NCBI GenBank assembly: GCA_012295275.1
Contig: CM022677.1
Span: 4,961,597-5,025,596 of the forward strand
Length of the DNA: 64,000 bases
Direction: 5' to 3'
Source: Chrysomallon squamiferum
Lineage: Eukaryota > Mollusca > Gastropoda > Neomphalida > Peltospiridae
Shown: positions 1 through 11,602 of the stretch, piece after piece
Numbering within the stretch: the stretch's first letter is position 1
How the letters are laid out: each line of letters begins with the position of its first letter
Program-made: the position numbers and the translations under genes
Notes under the pieces: generated by a model
Databases searched by the model: none
Seen by the model: only the letters and a program-made list of their open reading frames with translations
Told to the model about the DNA's origin: nothing

Positions 1-390
1 TTAACACCTAATACTTAATCTAGCATCTATACTAATTTTAAACCTAACCTTTAATACTAAATCTAACACCTACACTAACATAGAGTACTATTTCTGTGGC
101 AGCTAGCCTAACCATGCATGTTACAGTCTAAAATAAAAAGGATTTATTAAAATAAAGATAACTAAAACCTTTCTTGATAATGATCTGACTTCTTAGTATA
201 TTTTAAACTTAAATGAATAATGATAGTGAAATCTAAGTCTAAGTCTTTCTCTCAGACTTGTTCTAACATTCAGGACATAACTAATATTTAACTGTAAATC
301 TAAGCAAATAATTTCCGAACACTCACCTAACCGTAACAATGTTTCAAATAATAATAAAATAAGAATAATAAACAACAAAAATAAAAAAAA

Positions 391-438
<48 letters not shown>

Positions 439-1739
439 CATAATCATAATCATAATCATAATCATAATAATAAAATAAATATAACCCTAACTTTAACCCA
501 AGTGAAAGATTTAATAAATTATTTTCACCATGTTTTATAATTATATAATTTCTTGAGATCAATTGATGTTTAAAATATCCCTAACTCTGACCACTTCTCT
601 TAAATTGAGATTACAATGAGATTTTAAGAGTTGACAGATTCTTGTCATTAATTATTTGTGTTTAGTTTTAAAAGCACAAAGTAAGGTTTCAACACTGGAC
701 CTATTTCTCTCAGAAAGTAAAATTACCATTGATATTGATTTAAAATCAACATAAAATGAAATTTTAAAACCGTAATTCTTTTGTCCCAGTAACTCAAGTT
801 TCCATAATCAATATTGAATCTCAAAATGTTTTAATCAATACAGTTATAAGCTTAGTGAGAGTTGTGGCCCTTTGTTTATGCTCAGTTCAGTTCCATAATT
901 AATTCCAGTATAATTATTCTGTCAGTAAGAGATAACATATACTCCAGTCGATCAAATACACACTCCAGTCATTTCATTTCTTTGAAACTTGAACTTTTTT
1001 CTGAAAAATATTTTTTCCATCTTCTTGTTTGTTACAAGCCATTTTCTTCATTTTTTCAACACTGGCTAGTATTAATAAATAAACAATAACATCAGTATTT
1101 ATATAAAATGAAAACGCTACATTGTAAAATTATATATTAAAATTTTTGTTTGTTCATTGTTTTGTTTTCTGCTTTCCATTCACTTTCAAACTTCTACTCA
1201 CTTTAATGTTTGAAATGAAACAAGTGTTGTATAACATATCAAAAACATTTATATGAACACAAAGAAGAAAACTATCCCCAAAAAACCCCAACAACAACAA
1301 AAAAAAACAAAAAAAACAACAACAACCATGCATGTATATGTAGAGAAAGAAGAAGAAAACACACACATTTTCAAATGTTTCTTTAAGTCTTACTACTGTA
1401 AGAATTATCTTGGCACATAAAAGTGTTTTTGCATTCATCTGAAAAAATCTAATTTTAAAACACAACTTAAGTAGTTTAGCTTTTAATTGTTTGCTTAATT
1501 ATAACAGAACTAGATGGTTAGAAGAGAAATTTGACCAAAAGTTGAAAATGGGTAACAGTTTATAAAATTATTAAAAATAATAACAATAAATACAAATAAA
1601 AATAAAAATATTAAAATAAAAATAAAAATAATAACAATACTACTACTACTACTACTACTACTGCTACTACTAATAATAATAATAATGAGCAATAAATAAA
1701 ATGAGAAAGAATTGGAGTAAGTAATAATAAGAGAAATTA

Positions 1740-1771
<32 letters not shown>

Positions 1772-1850
1772 GAAGTTTAAAAATATTAACAGTAACTAAA
1801 TATATAAATGATCAACTGATTATGAAATATAAATAAATAAAATAAAATGT
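1..1850. repeat. AT-rich non-coding stretch with simple repeats
   Basis: No supported gene. It holds an (AAT)n tract at about 391-437 running into CATAAT repeats to 467, a mixed ATA/TAC tract at about 1640-1684 and an (AAAT)n tract at 1741-1770. The first 340 bases contain many CCTAA/CTAAC-like words spaced irregularly, like a degenerate telomere-type repeat. Open frames over these tracts encode homopolymers (poly-I, poly-Y, poly-S) and are not genes. Confidence 0.75.
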
Positions 1851-1851
1851 T

Positions 1852-2421
1852 GCTGTTACACAAACAGTTGAGTGGTGAGGAAACATGGACAAACACAATG
1901 ATGTTGTTTCTCTGTACAATTCATGTACTGCTGAGATTACACAAACAGTTGAGTGGTGAGGAAACATGGACAAACACAATGATGTCGTTTCTCTGTACAA
2001 TTCATGTACTGCTGAGATTACACAAACAGTTGAGTGGTGAGGAAACATGGACAAACACAATGATGTCGTTTCTCTGTACAATTCATGTACTGCTGAGATT
2101 ACACAAACAGCTGAGTGGTGAGGAAACATGGACAAACACAATGATGTCGTTTCTCTGTACAATTCATGTACTGCTGAGATTACACAAACAGTTGAGTGGT
2201 GAGGAAACATGGACAAACACAATGATGTTGTTTCTCTGTACAATCCATGTACTGCTGAGATTACACAAACAGTTGAGTGGTGAGGAAACATGGACAAACA
2301 CAATGATGTCGTTTCTCTGTACAATCCATGTACTGCTGAGATTACACAAACAGTTGAGTGGTGAGGAAACATGGACAAACACAATGATGTCGTTTCTCTG
2401 TACAATCCATGTACTGCTGAG
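1852..2421. repeat. 81-bp tandem array, seven copies
   Basis: Seven near-identical head-to-tail copies of an 81-bp unit, recognisable by 'GTTGAGTGGTGAGGAAACAT'. Copies differ at a few sites (TTG/TCG after GATG, TTC/TCC before ATGTAC, one GCTGAG for GTTGAG). Because 81 is a multiple of three, several frames stay open on both strands with a 27-residue period. There is no splice context or recognised domain, so the open frames are best read as a by-product of the repeat. Confidence 0.93.
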
Positions 2422-3540
2422 ATTCATACACGTAATAGGTGAACCCATTCTCTGTGTCTGTATGTATGTAATATGTATGCATATACTTATGGTTGGTAAC
2501 CTTTTGTTTTTTTGCTAAACATGGATTTGTTGTTTAAAAATATTGTTTAAAAAAAAGCTCTAACCATTAACCAAAATTAACTACTTTATACTTTATTTCT
2601 GTTAAATACAATGCTCAGTGATGTAATTTTATATATATATATATATATATATAAATTATAAATTAGATATTATTTGCAGTATTTGTATTATTATTGTATT
2701 ACATATATCCAGAAGTTACTTATTTTAAATTAAAACATCTTATGGCCAGTGTTCTTTCTGCAGCATCAGGCTTCTGTCATGTTTCCTTGTAGTTTCAAGG
2801 GCAGATCACTCTGTTCTCTCATGATACTTAACTGAAATTTATCTGTTCTGATATTTGCTCATTCCTTCAAGGGCAAGCCTATTTTGATTAGCTGATGTAT
2901 GACTACTTTAAGCTAATATTATGTATCAAGACATTTTTGTGTCGCCAAGCATCAGAAAAATTACGTTTTGTTACTGAACTTTTAAAGTAACCTAGCCATT
3001 AATTGCAGTTTACAACTACCATTTACCTATTTAATTGTTACACTTTTTTCTACTTGTTTTCTTTTTACTTCTTTTTTTTTTAATGTAGAACATTAGGAAA
3101 TCTTTATGAAATGAATTATAAAAAAGAAGGAATATTAATTAATATTAACAATATTAACAATATTTTGTTTTTCTGTCACACAGTTTCTGGTTTGTTTCCT
3201 GGCACTAGACAGATCCAGTAAAATGCAAACATAAGATTCCATAATTAACTATTACTTATTATAAACTTATTTGCAGTAAACAGTGGATCCTTTGCTCCCC
3301 CTTTGAAAAATAATCATAAAGCTAAATATGTAACAATAGTTAAGAGGAGAACTGTACAAACATCTAGAAGAATATGACAGATAATGGTACCTGAAATGTG
3401 TGCATTAAGTGTATGTGAGGGATTGAACTAAAACATCCACTGTGATCTTTGGTTTCACTAAAAATACATAAACACCACTGAGGTTCAGGTTTATTTCTCA
3501 TTGTTTAGAATTAAAGTATCTGGGAGCTGGAAGACACCTG
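2421..3540. other. Unassigned AT-rich interval
   Basis: No gene can be supported. It contains a (TA)n tract at about 2629-2652. The part from about 2740 to 2990 is less AT-biased than its surroundings but shows no convincing open exon. Confidence 0.5.
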
Positions 3541-3553
3541 GGATGTTTATAAA

Positions 3554-4640
3554 CACAGTCACTGAGACTATCTTAACAAAAACAAGACAGTAATGGTCTG
3601 TCAGTATTGTTCAGGTGTATGGGATGTTGTCACTGAGACTATCTTAACAAAAGCAAGACAGTAATGGTCTGTCAGTATTGTTCAGGTGTATGGGATGTTG
3701 TCACTGAGACTATCTTAACAAAAGCAAGACAGTAATGGTCTGTCAGTATTGTTTAGGTGTATGGGATGTTGTCACTGAGACTTTTAACAAAAACAAGACA
3801 GTAGTGGTCTGTCAGTATTGTTCAGGTGTGTGGGATGTTGTCACTGAGACTATCTTAACAAAAACAAGACAGTAATGGTCTGTCAGTATTGTTCAGGTGT
3901 ATGGGATGTTGTCACTGAGACTATCTTAACAAAAGCAAGACACTAATGGTCTGTCAGTATTGTTCAGGTGTGTGGGATGTTGTCACTGAGACCATCTTAA
4001 CAAAAACAAGACAGTAGTGGTCTGTCAGTATTGTTCAGGTGTGGTGATGGGAGAAATATGTTTCTGTGTGGACTGAGACTATCTTAAAAAAAAACAAGAC
4101 AGTAGTGGTCTGTCAGTATTGTTCAGGTGTGGGATGTTGTCACTGAGACTATCTTAACAAAAACAAGACAGTAGTGGTCTGTCAGTATTGTTCAGGTGTG
4201 TGGGATGTTGTCACTGAGACCATCTTAACAAAAACAAGACAGTAGTGGTCTGTCAGTATTGTTCAGGTGTATGGGATGTTGTCACTGAGACTATCTTAAC
4301 AAAAACAAGACAGTAGTGGTCTGTCAGTATTGTTCAGGTGTGTGGGATGTTGTCACTGAGACTGTCTTAACAAAAACAAGACAGTAGTGGTCTGTCAGTA
4401 TTGTTCAGGTGTGTGGGATGTTGTCACTGAGACTGTCTTAACAAAAACAAGACAGTAGTGGTCTGTCAGTATTGTTCAGGTGTGTGGGATGTTGTCACTG
4501 AGACTTTCTTAACAAAAACAAGACAGTAGTGGTCTGTCAGTATTGTTCAGGTGTATGGGATGTTGTCACTGAGACTGTCTTAACAAAAACAAGACAGTAG
4601 TGGTCTGTCAGTATTGTTCAGGTGTGTGGGATGTTGTCAG
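3554..4640. repeat. 71-bp minisatellite, about 15 copies
   Basis: About fifteen imperfect head-to-tail copies of a ~71-bp unit. The core is 'ACAAGACAGTAGTGGTCTGT', followed by CAGTATTGTTCAGGTG and GGGATGTTGTCACTGAGA. Early copies carry GTAATGG, later ones GTAGTGG; a few copies have short insertions or deletions, such as near 4040-4090. 71 is not a multiple of three, so no long frame results. Confidence 0.93.
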
Positions 4641-5540
4641 TGTGACTGGGGTGAAAGGCAACTCAGCACAGAAGACAGAACATCTGGCAAGAGAGAAAGA
4701 TGTTTGAGTCAATTCTATACATTTTATTATACATTGTCTAAAATATTATACTAGCATCATTAACTGAAAGAATGTAATGAAGAAAGAACTTGTGTGGATT
4801 CTATGGGAGACAATCCTAACTTATTACAAATAAAAACTAAAATTTATCATCCAGCAGTGAATAAGAGGAGAAATATTTCCAAGAAAAACTCCTACAATTA
4901 ACAAATTATCACATAAAAAAATAAAAAACAAAATAAAATTAGTGAAAACAAAATAATAATAAATAAATAAAAAATGAGAGGAGTCAAAACAGAAACAGTT
5001 TTTATTTCAGTAGTAAAAGTAGGAATCAGTAAAATGCCAAAATAAAAATATTGACATATATTATAGTTCTGGCAAAATGTCACGTTTTTCACACAATAGT
5101 AATCCTCTTGTGATTTATAGAGAGCTCAAAGGCACCTTTCCTTCTAGAGGTTCATGTCTTTCTCCTGAAAAAAAAAAAAAAAAAAAAAAAAAAATAATAA
5201 TAATATTATTATTATTATTTTCAAATGAGATGATTGAAAATAAGTAAAATTCACTTCATGCAGAACTATGAGATTTGTACGAGTCTGGTTGTTTACTGAT
5301 GGGGATGGGTGAGTCTGGTCATTCACTGCTGGGGGCAAGGAGTGTTATCGTCCAGTGCTGGGTTTTACTGGTCATCCTCTGGTCATTCCTCTGCATCCTC
5401 CACACACAAAACATGAGGCTGAGTGTCTGAAATGCTGGACACCTACTACTGACAGTTTTATATTTTTCTGACTTCCACTTGTCACTGAACAGATGTACTG
5501 AGAATAGAGTCAGATCTTCTGCTGGTGACTCCACCAGACT
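4641..5540. other. AT-rich interval with an A-run and possible LINE 3' remnant
   Basis: Mostly non-coding. An A-run lies at 5168-5194, followed by ATT repeats. From about 5270 to 5540 the minus strand has protein-like but interrupted wording that may continue the RNase H relic upstream of it; I cannot assign it firmly. Confidence 0.4.
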
Positions 5541-5544
5541 TTCA

Positions 5545-5800
5545 GAAGTGAACTACTGTCTCAATGTCATCAGTCAAGTCTTGCCTTGGTCTACCTGGGC
5601 TTCTTCCCACTGAGACCGAACAGCAGAGTTCAACCTGCAAGTTGCAAGTACAGAATTCAGGGAATTTGCTGATTAAAATCACTGTTAGGCACACCAAACT
5701 TGACACGAGGCAAAAATAAAGCAGACTTGGCTGCAGAGACTGACTTTTCATTACCCCTGATACCAACATGCCTGGGTATCCCAAATAAAACAACTAGTAC
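5545..5800 (-). mobile_element. Non-LTR retrotransposon RNase H relic
   Basis: Read on the minus strand from about 5790 downward, two frames joined by one indel give wording typical of the C-terminal end of a LINE RNase H domain. A W-(I)-P-x-H-V-G-I-x-GNE-like block is decayed to 'IWDTQACWYQ', followed in the next frame by 'GNEKSVSAAKSALFLPRVKF' and GVPNSDFNQQIP. In this family the GNE-x-AD-x-AAK segment carries the last catalytic Asp region; here AD reads SV, so the copy is inactive. It is a short fragment with no target-site duplication seen. An A-run at 5804-5829 abuts it. Exact clade (Jockey, RTE, CR1-like) cannot be decided from this piece. Confidence 0.7.
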
Positions 5801-6099
5801 TAACAAAAAAAAAAAAAAAAAAAAAAAAACACATGAAAATTGTTTTTATATCATCAAAGGACACTAACTATGAATGAATTCTTTATCTGAACATTATCAA
5901 TGTTTAATGTAACCATGAACTATATCATTTTGTAAAACACAAATTACTTATTTGTTTATTTATTTAAGATCCTAATTATATAAAAACAATACTACAGCAG
6001 AAGTAGAGTCCCATCACAGAACCTAACCAGCTGATACGTGAAACATTTACCACCATGTTTTGGTTATTATCTCTGTTTTAAATGTAAGAAGCATAAATA

Positions 6100-6265
6100 A
6101 ACACAAAGGAAGAGAAACAACTGAAAATTTATAACAATAACTAAATCAGTTTAAGAAACACAAAAACATAAAGGAAGGGAAACAACTGAAAATTTATAAC
6201 AATAACTAAATCAGTTTAAGAAACACAAACAAACATAAAGGAAGGGAAACAACTGAAAATTTAGA
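6100..6265. repeat. ~66-bp tandem repeat, three copies
   Basis: Three adjacent copies of a ~65-67 bp unit containing 'GGGAAACAACTGAAAATTTA' and AACAATAACTAAATCAGTTTAAGAAACACAA; the third is cut short. Confidence 0.85.
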
Positions 6266-6493
6266 ACAAAAAATGTAACTGGTTCATTACTGGTTTCTGT
6301 TGACTACAAATATTTATCTCAATAAAAGAACTCACAGTAGAAATGTGTGTCAGACAAATACATTTCAAATTATATATGACCTATAAATGTAATAAACAGC
6401 TTGAAGTAGCTTTTAACTGAATGTAATTATGTGTATGTGTGTGAGTGTGTGTAAAAGAAACATCACTGCATCTTACTTGAGATTATGTCTTCT

Positions 6494-6613
6494 TCACTCA
6501 TTCCCATCAGAAATGATCACTGTAATCATCAGAGCTGTCATGTTGTGGTGTAACAAGACTTTGTCCTTGTGTGCTTGTTGCTCCTTACAAGTCTGATCCT
6601 CATCTGACATAGT
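6494..6613 (-). CDS. Exon 4 and stop of the small gene
   Basis: Forty codons after ATTTCAG ending in TGA at 6494. The front half (TMSDEDQTCKEQQ) is acidic and plausible; the end is hydrophobic (ALMITVII). An alternate frame of the same DNA ends 'SSDDYSDHF' then stop (TGA near 6503), which looks more like a natural tail. Confidence 0.45.
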   Translation of the reverse strand, partial: TMSDEDQTCKEQQAHKDKVLLHHNMTALMITVIISDGNE

Positions 6614-8841
6614 CTGAAATGTTTTGTTACAGTATTGTTTATAAAACCCAGAATCTAACAAAAATATCTTTCATATCAGCAACATACATGAACACAGATC
6701 TTATATAAAAGCCAAAAAGAAAGAGAAAAAAAAAAAAATGTTTGATATAAATACCTCTAGAGTGTCATCCAAATGTCATATCACAACTCAACTCTGGATA
6801 AGGAATTTCAATAAATGATTTTTTCACTTTTTATACACTGCAAAAGTATAATGAAGAAATATGAGAATTATTACAAGTTATTATAATATTTATATAGAAC
6901 AACAACTACAAAAGAAACCCAACAACATAGAAATAAATGCGAATATTAAGAATGTGCATATGATCTGCTGATGAAACCAGGTTACAAATAGAAAAAATAA
7001 TACTTTATTGTAAATTGGAAGTTTTATTATAACAATTAGTGAGAAATATTCACACAAACTAAGTTTAACTGAATTACTGACACATGTAAGAACATAAAGA
7101 GAAAGAACTTTACCTACACAAATTAATGTGTCAAACAGTTTCAAGATTCTAACCTAAAATATATTAGAAAAACAACATGAAACACACACAAACAACCACC
7201 CACCCATTGAAATAACTTGCCTTATCAGACACATCATCTACATCATCTACATCAGCTTCCATCTGCAGTAGTGACCAATCACTTTCAACTGACCTATAAA
7301 CAGAACAGATTAAGATACTGCAATATCAGGGTCAAACTAATGTTATGTAAGAATGAGTTATTTTGTAATCTCTTCAGGTAGTAATGAAAGCTACTTTGTA
7401 CTATGGATTAGACCAATGACAACTTACAGTAAAACCCCCTTCTGCCCTAAAATTGAGTTTTGTGACACAAATGTCTCTGCAGTTCCTAAGACTATTCACT
7501 ACTATCACTTAGTCTACATGTACTGATTTCTATAGCGACTTTTAGTTCTGTCTGTAAAAAGAAGATTAATGTTGCCAATGACAACTTATAGTAACACCCC
7601 CTAGTAAATACCCCACTGCCCTTGAACCAAGAATTGTGATGTAAATGTCTATGCATTTTCTAAATTCACTTTTATTATGGATTAGTCTACTTACAATGAT
7701 TTATGTCACAGCATTTAGTTCTGTCTGTAGGCCACAACTTAGTGGTTTATATAGTCTATTAATAGTATCATCCCTAACAGTTAAGACCTGTGTTGTTAAA
7801 TACATTTTTATAATAATAAAACCTATGGGTGCAAATTCTATTCTCTGCTAGGAAATTATATGACATTAATATTCTAAATTTGATTTGATATACTACTTCA
7901 AACCGAAATAGCTTTAAAACTTACATGAAAGGCTTTGTCTTTTTATCTGGATTTTCATTAACAGATTTCTGCTGCCGTTTCCTTTTCATAATCTGTCTTG
8001 AAAACGAATGACTCAAATCTAAAATTAAAAGAATTTACTTGTCATGGCAGAAGAAAATATATCTGATAGTGTGGATGTAAACAAAGAAATGGTGACTCAT
8101 TTTATAAATATTACTATTCTATATTAATCAACAGTGCAGGTGTTTGAAACAAAAAATGATCAGTACAAAAGAATAATTATAGCATCAGTTATAAAGTATT
8201 AAACTTGAGAAGAACACAACAGAATAAACAGATAGTATAAATTTGATATTCCTGTAACACAGCTACTGACTGAGCTCACAATATGTCCAATGAGGTATAA
8301 CAAACACAATATTTCTTAAATAAATTGCATTACATATCTGAAATTTGATTTTTCCTATAGTTCTGACACACATGTTTTATTGTATAATAAAAGTGAATAT
8401 GTTTTATATCTGAGAAGTTTAAAGTGTTATTGAAACTGGGAACTATTTGTATGAAGACCAGGTCCTGTACAGTAATAGTCACTGTAATTGTGTGCTCGAA
8501 TTTCCATAAATTTCTAAAAGCTGTGCGAACCATGTTATGTATAAAACACACAAAATTAAAACTTGTATACATTTTAAAAAGCGTGTTACCAGTTAGCTGT
8601 ATCTAAAATCTTTGTTCAAACTCTTTCTCGTGTCATTAGTATTTTCCCTTTTCCATCATTTCCTTCCCAAAGGAATCTGACACTGTGTTGATTTCTAACA
8701 CTGAACCTCGACGGTCTTTGTTTCAGTACACTGCGACACAATTTTTCAAACCTGTTAATAGTATTTTGAATACTAGTTACTGGGATTTCAAAATGTGTTA
8801 CACTGAACTGTATTATTGTGTATCTCACCTTGTCTGCTCAT
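6494..8841 (-). CDS. Small four-exon gene, unrecognised basic/acidic protein
   Basis: A minus-strand gene model with coding segments 8841-8829, 8018-7925, 7293-7221 and 6613-6494. ATG at 8841 gives M-S-R-Q, preceded in frame by a TGA at 8865, so this start is well placed. Phases match at every junction (1, 0-adjusted by split codons Asp and Met, then 0). The product is about 99 residues. A basic segment contains 'KRKRQQK', a likely nuclear localisation signal. Then come Ser/Trp (SVESDWSLLQ) and an acidic block with repeated DVDD. The third intron starts with GC rather than GT (AAG|GCAAGT). The last exon reads MSDEDQTCKEQQAHKDK and then less natural wording, whereas another frame of the same DNA ends in the very protein-like 'VTPQHDSSDDYSDHF' plus a stop. 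So a single-base indel in the final exon is possible. Family not recognised; a nuclear role is inference only. Confidence 0.55.
7221..7293 (-). CDS. Exon 3, acidic segment, GC donor
   Basis: Seventy-three bases after TTTATAG. The first base completes Met. It encodes 'SVESDWSLLQMEADVDDVDD' then VSDK. The 3' boundary is AAG|GCAAGT, a textbook GC-AG intron donor, and keeps phase 0 into the last exon. Confidence 0.6.
7411..7735. repeat. Imperfect ~163-bp direct duplication
   Basis: Segment about 7411-7560 recurs diverged at about 7574-7735, inside an intron. Shared words in order: CCAATGACAACTTA(C/T)AGTAA, ACCCC, CTGCCCT, TTGTGA, AAATGTCT, ATTCACT, TAGTCTAC, TTTAGTTCTGTCTGTA. Old tandem duplication. 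Confidence 0.75.
7925..8018 (-). CDS. Exon 2, basic segment with NLS-like cluster
   Basis: Ninety-four bases between TTTTAG and GTAAGTTT on the minus strand. The first two bases complete Asp with the G of exon 1 and the last two start Met. It encodes LSHSFSRQIM, then KRKRQQKSVNENPDKKTKPF: eleven Lys/Arg in thirty residues. Confidence 0.6.
8829..8841 (-). CDS. Exon 1 coding part of the small basic/acidic gene
   Basis: ATG AGC AGA CAA G followed by a donor GTGAGATA on the minus strand. An upstream in-frame TGA excludes a longer protein. Upstream sequence to about 8970 is richer in CpG and reads Lys/Arg-rich in this frame, but it lies before the stop and is taken as 5' UTR. Confidence 0.5.
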
Positions 8842-8999
8842 CTCCAGATGTACATCGCACTGTCAGTCACTGATGTCCTGTGTCTTCACTGTTCTCTTTT
8901 GTTCCCGTGACTCCGCTGCTTTCTTTTTTGGTCGCTCTTTTGCACATCTGCTTTTACTGCTCGTACTTTTCTTTATCAATTCATTTCTTTTTTTTTTTT

Positions 9000-10095
9000 T
9001 TTTTTTTTTCTTAATTGCATCCTAACCTGCCTGGTCCGCGTTGATCCAAATCTTTAAATCTGTGTTAGAGGAAATATGAATCATCCCAAAATTATTTTAT
9101 GCTTCAATTCTGGTTTTTGAAAGTCCTGTAAATCATAGTCTTTTACAGATTCCTATATATTTATCTACTACAACTGAAGTTTAAAAAAATCTTCGACTAA
9201 CCGGATATAATGTTTTTGTGCGTAAGAGTTATTTCCCCTTATCACTTATTTACATTGATTTCGTCCCTGGACCAAGAGCACCCGACCCAAAGAAAGTGTT
9301 TGTGAAATAATATTATCCACCTTAAACAAGTAACAATATCTGTGATTATTTTAAAGAATTTATTGATAGAAAAAGTATTTCTATACTTTATTTCAAATCG
9401 TTTCTAAAAATTAAAAAGAAAAAAGTAATTTGTTAGTGAACAAAACTGGACATCATTCAAAGACCCTAACTTCTAAAAAAAAATATTATAGTAATCAGTC
9501 ACATAGATTTATTTTTTTACGTTACCCATTACAGTTTAAACTGATCTGCCTGTCTAAGTTACTTGATAAATGAAAGCTATGGATGTACTAGGAAAGCTTA
9601 CTCATTGAACAACTGTATCATTCAGAACGACGTAGGTAGCAATATTTTTACTTTTCTTTTTTACTTAACCTTGATGTGATTTCTTGTGACAAACCACTAT
9701 TATTTTAGTAATACCATTATTAATTAGATTATGTTTCTGGTAATCTGTCAAAATCTAGTCTTCACTTTTGTAATATAATGATTATTTCATATAATAAAGC
9801 CTAACGGGTAATTCTAGAGCAACTTAGGCAACCTGTAACTATTGTTTTATGAAAACACGTACAAGTTTTAATCCTGTATTACAAGGTCTACTGAAAGATT
9901 TAAGATAGCCAGTGTATGAAGAGAGTTACAATCCCAGTCTTGATTAAATTCGTCTGTCAGTGTTTAACTGCAGTGTGTGTGATTTAATATTAATTTAATG
10001 AAAATACAGACTGAGTAATGAAACTAATTTTGATTAACATGTCATTGACTGGTTCAGGTACATATAATATTGTTCTAGGGGATTTATATGTTTGC

Positions 10096-10184
<89 letters not shown>

Positions 10185-11550
10185 ATATTGATGGAAGGTT
10201 CTTCTTAAGAAGATAAAACCCTAAAATTATGAATGAAAGGATTAGTACAGAGAGTAGTATTGTAAATATAAATTTTTCATCTGTTAACAGCTGTGAAATC
10301 TAAGAATAAATGAATAAATGAATCTAGGATCAAAGGAAATAACTGTTGTATAGCTTATTATGAACTGCAAAAGAGTTAGCTGTTGTGAAAATATATATTC
10401 AGTAAATTAGTTGGGCTATTATAATTAGTTGGCTGATATAAAAATGGCCATTGTATATATTCCCCTGTCTGTGCATCAATAATCCTTTGCTGCTAACTGG
10501 AAAGAGTAGAACAAGAAGTGATGACATTAATTCTCATTTTTACATCTTTTTTGTACAAGTTGTTACATGCATGTATTGTATACCTCTGTTCTTTTGAATG
10601 TAACTTCAACCCGTATAACTAAATCACAGACAGCTGGCTTAAGCCTCATCATTTGCAGCTGAATAATCTGAACTAAAGGTCAGAGACTAAGTCTGCGTGG
10701 ATGCTCCTACCTGTGAGAAGCTACATCTAACAGAACATTTTCTGTTGAGAGAAAACATTTTCTAGTGAAAAATATTTGTTACAAACACCTACTATTTAAC
10801 ACTGAATAGAAATTTAATTGGAAGTCTGTGGTGATGTCATGAAACAAACTAGTTCTGTATATCTCAATATTGCAAATAATCATTAAAAATAGTAAGAAAT
10901 ACTTCGAATTGCAAAATCGAATTTACAAACTGTATTTTCTTATAATGGTTTTAAAAGATATTTGAACTTTATTAGAAATATATATATTTTTTTTCTTCTA
11001 CAAAATAAACTTGTATGTGAAAACAATTATTTCTTCTAATATTGTCTTTATATACCCAAAATTCTCAAAACTTCAGAGAACAGTATATATATTATTGTTG
11101 TTGTTCTTTAACATAAGACAATTATTTTTGTCTAGCAGATTTATATCCAACACTCATGTCTTAATCTGTATTTAATACTTTATAAATGTCACTGACTTTG
11201 CTAACAGCTTCATTCCATTAAAATCTTTATTCAGTATCAACTGCATATACTTCACTTTGGTATACAACATGTTACATTAGTTTTCAAAGAGTCACACTTA
11301 TTTTATTTAAATGTTCTCTAATTTTTCCTTTCTTTTTTTTTTCACTTTTGTTGATAATATTAAAATCTTCACTCTGAGTAGTGGCTGACTGTCACTTGAG
11401 ATCCAGCAACGTACCACTGCCTTGACAGTAACAGTTTAGTTCATGAACCAACATTTTTCCAATTTTGAGCACAGGTTTGAGAATACAGAGAAACGTGTTG
11501 TGTATAATATTACACTGAGCTGTGTACATTGTCTTTGAATCATTTCACTG
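9000..11550. other. Intergenic AT-rich DNA with a long (TC)n tract
   Basis: No gene supported. A T-run lies at about 8991-9010. A pure (TC)n microsatellite spans about 10098-10180. The rest is unique-looking AT-rich sequence. Confidence 0.6.
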
Positions 11551-11558
11551 CTACTGAC

Positions 11559-11602
11559 CTGTACGTCTGTAGCAGAACAGACAACAGCTGCCAGCGCGAG
11601 AT
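11559..11602 (-). pseudogene. Possible short exon, maybe part of the MARS1-like relic
   Basis: Minus-strand segment between TTTCAG and GTCAGTAG, encoding ISRWQLLSVLLQTYR. Its position downstream of the MetRS relic and a weak likeness to the 'W-R-F-Y-L-L-Y' stretch after the KFSKS loop make it a candidate, not a firm call. Confidence 0.2.

Noticed and set aside
193-562. Two minus-strand open frames rich in Ile, Met and Tyr
   Set aside because: Produced by the AAT/CATAAT microsatellite; no splice sites or domain.
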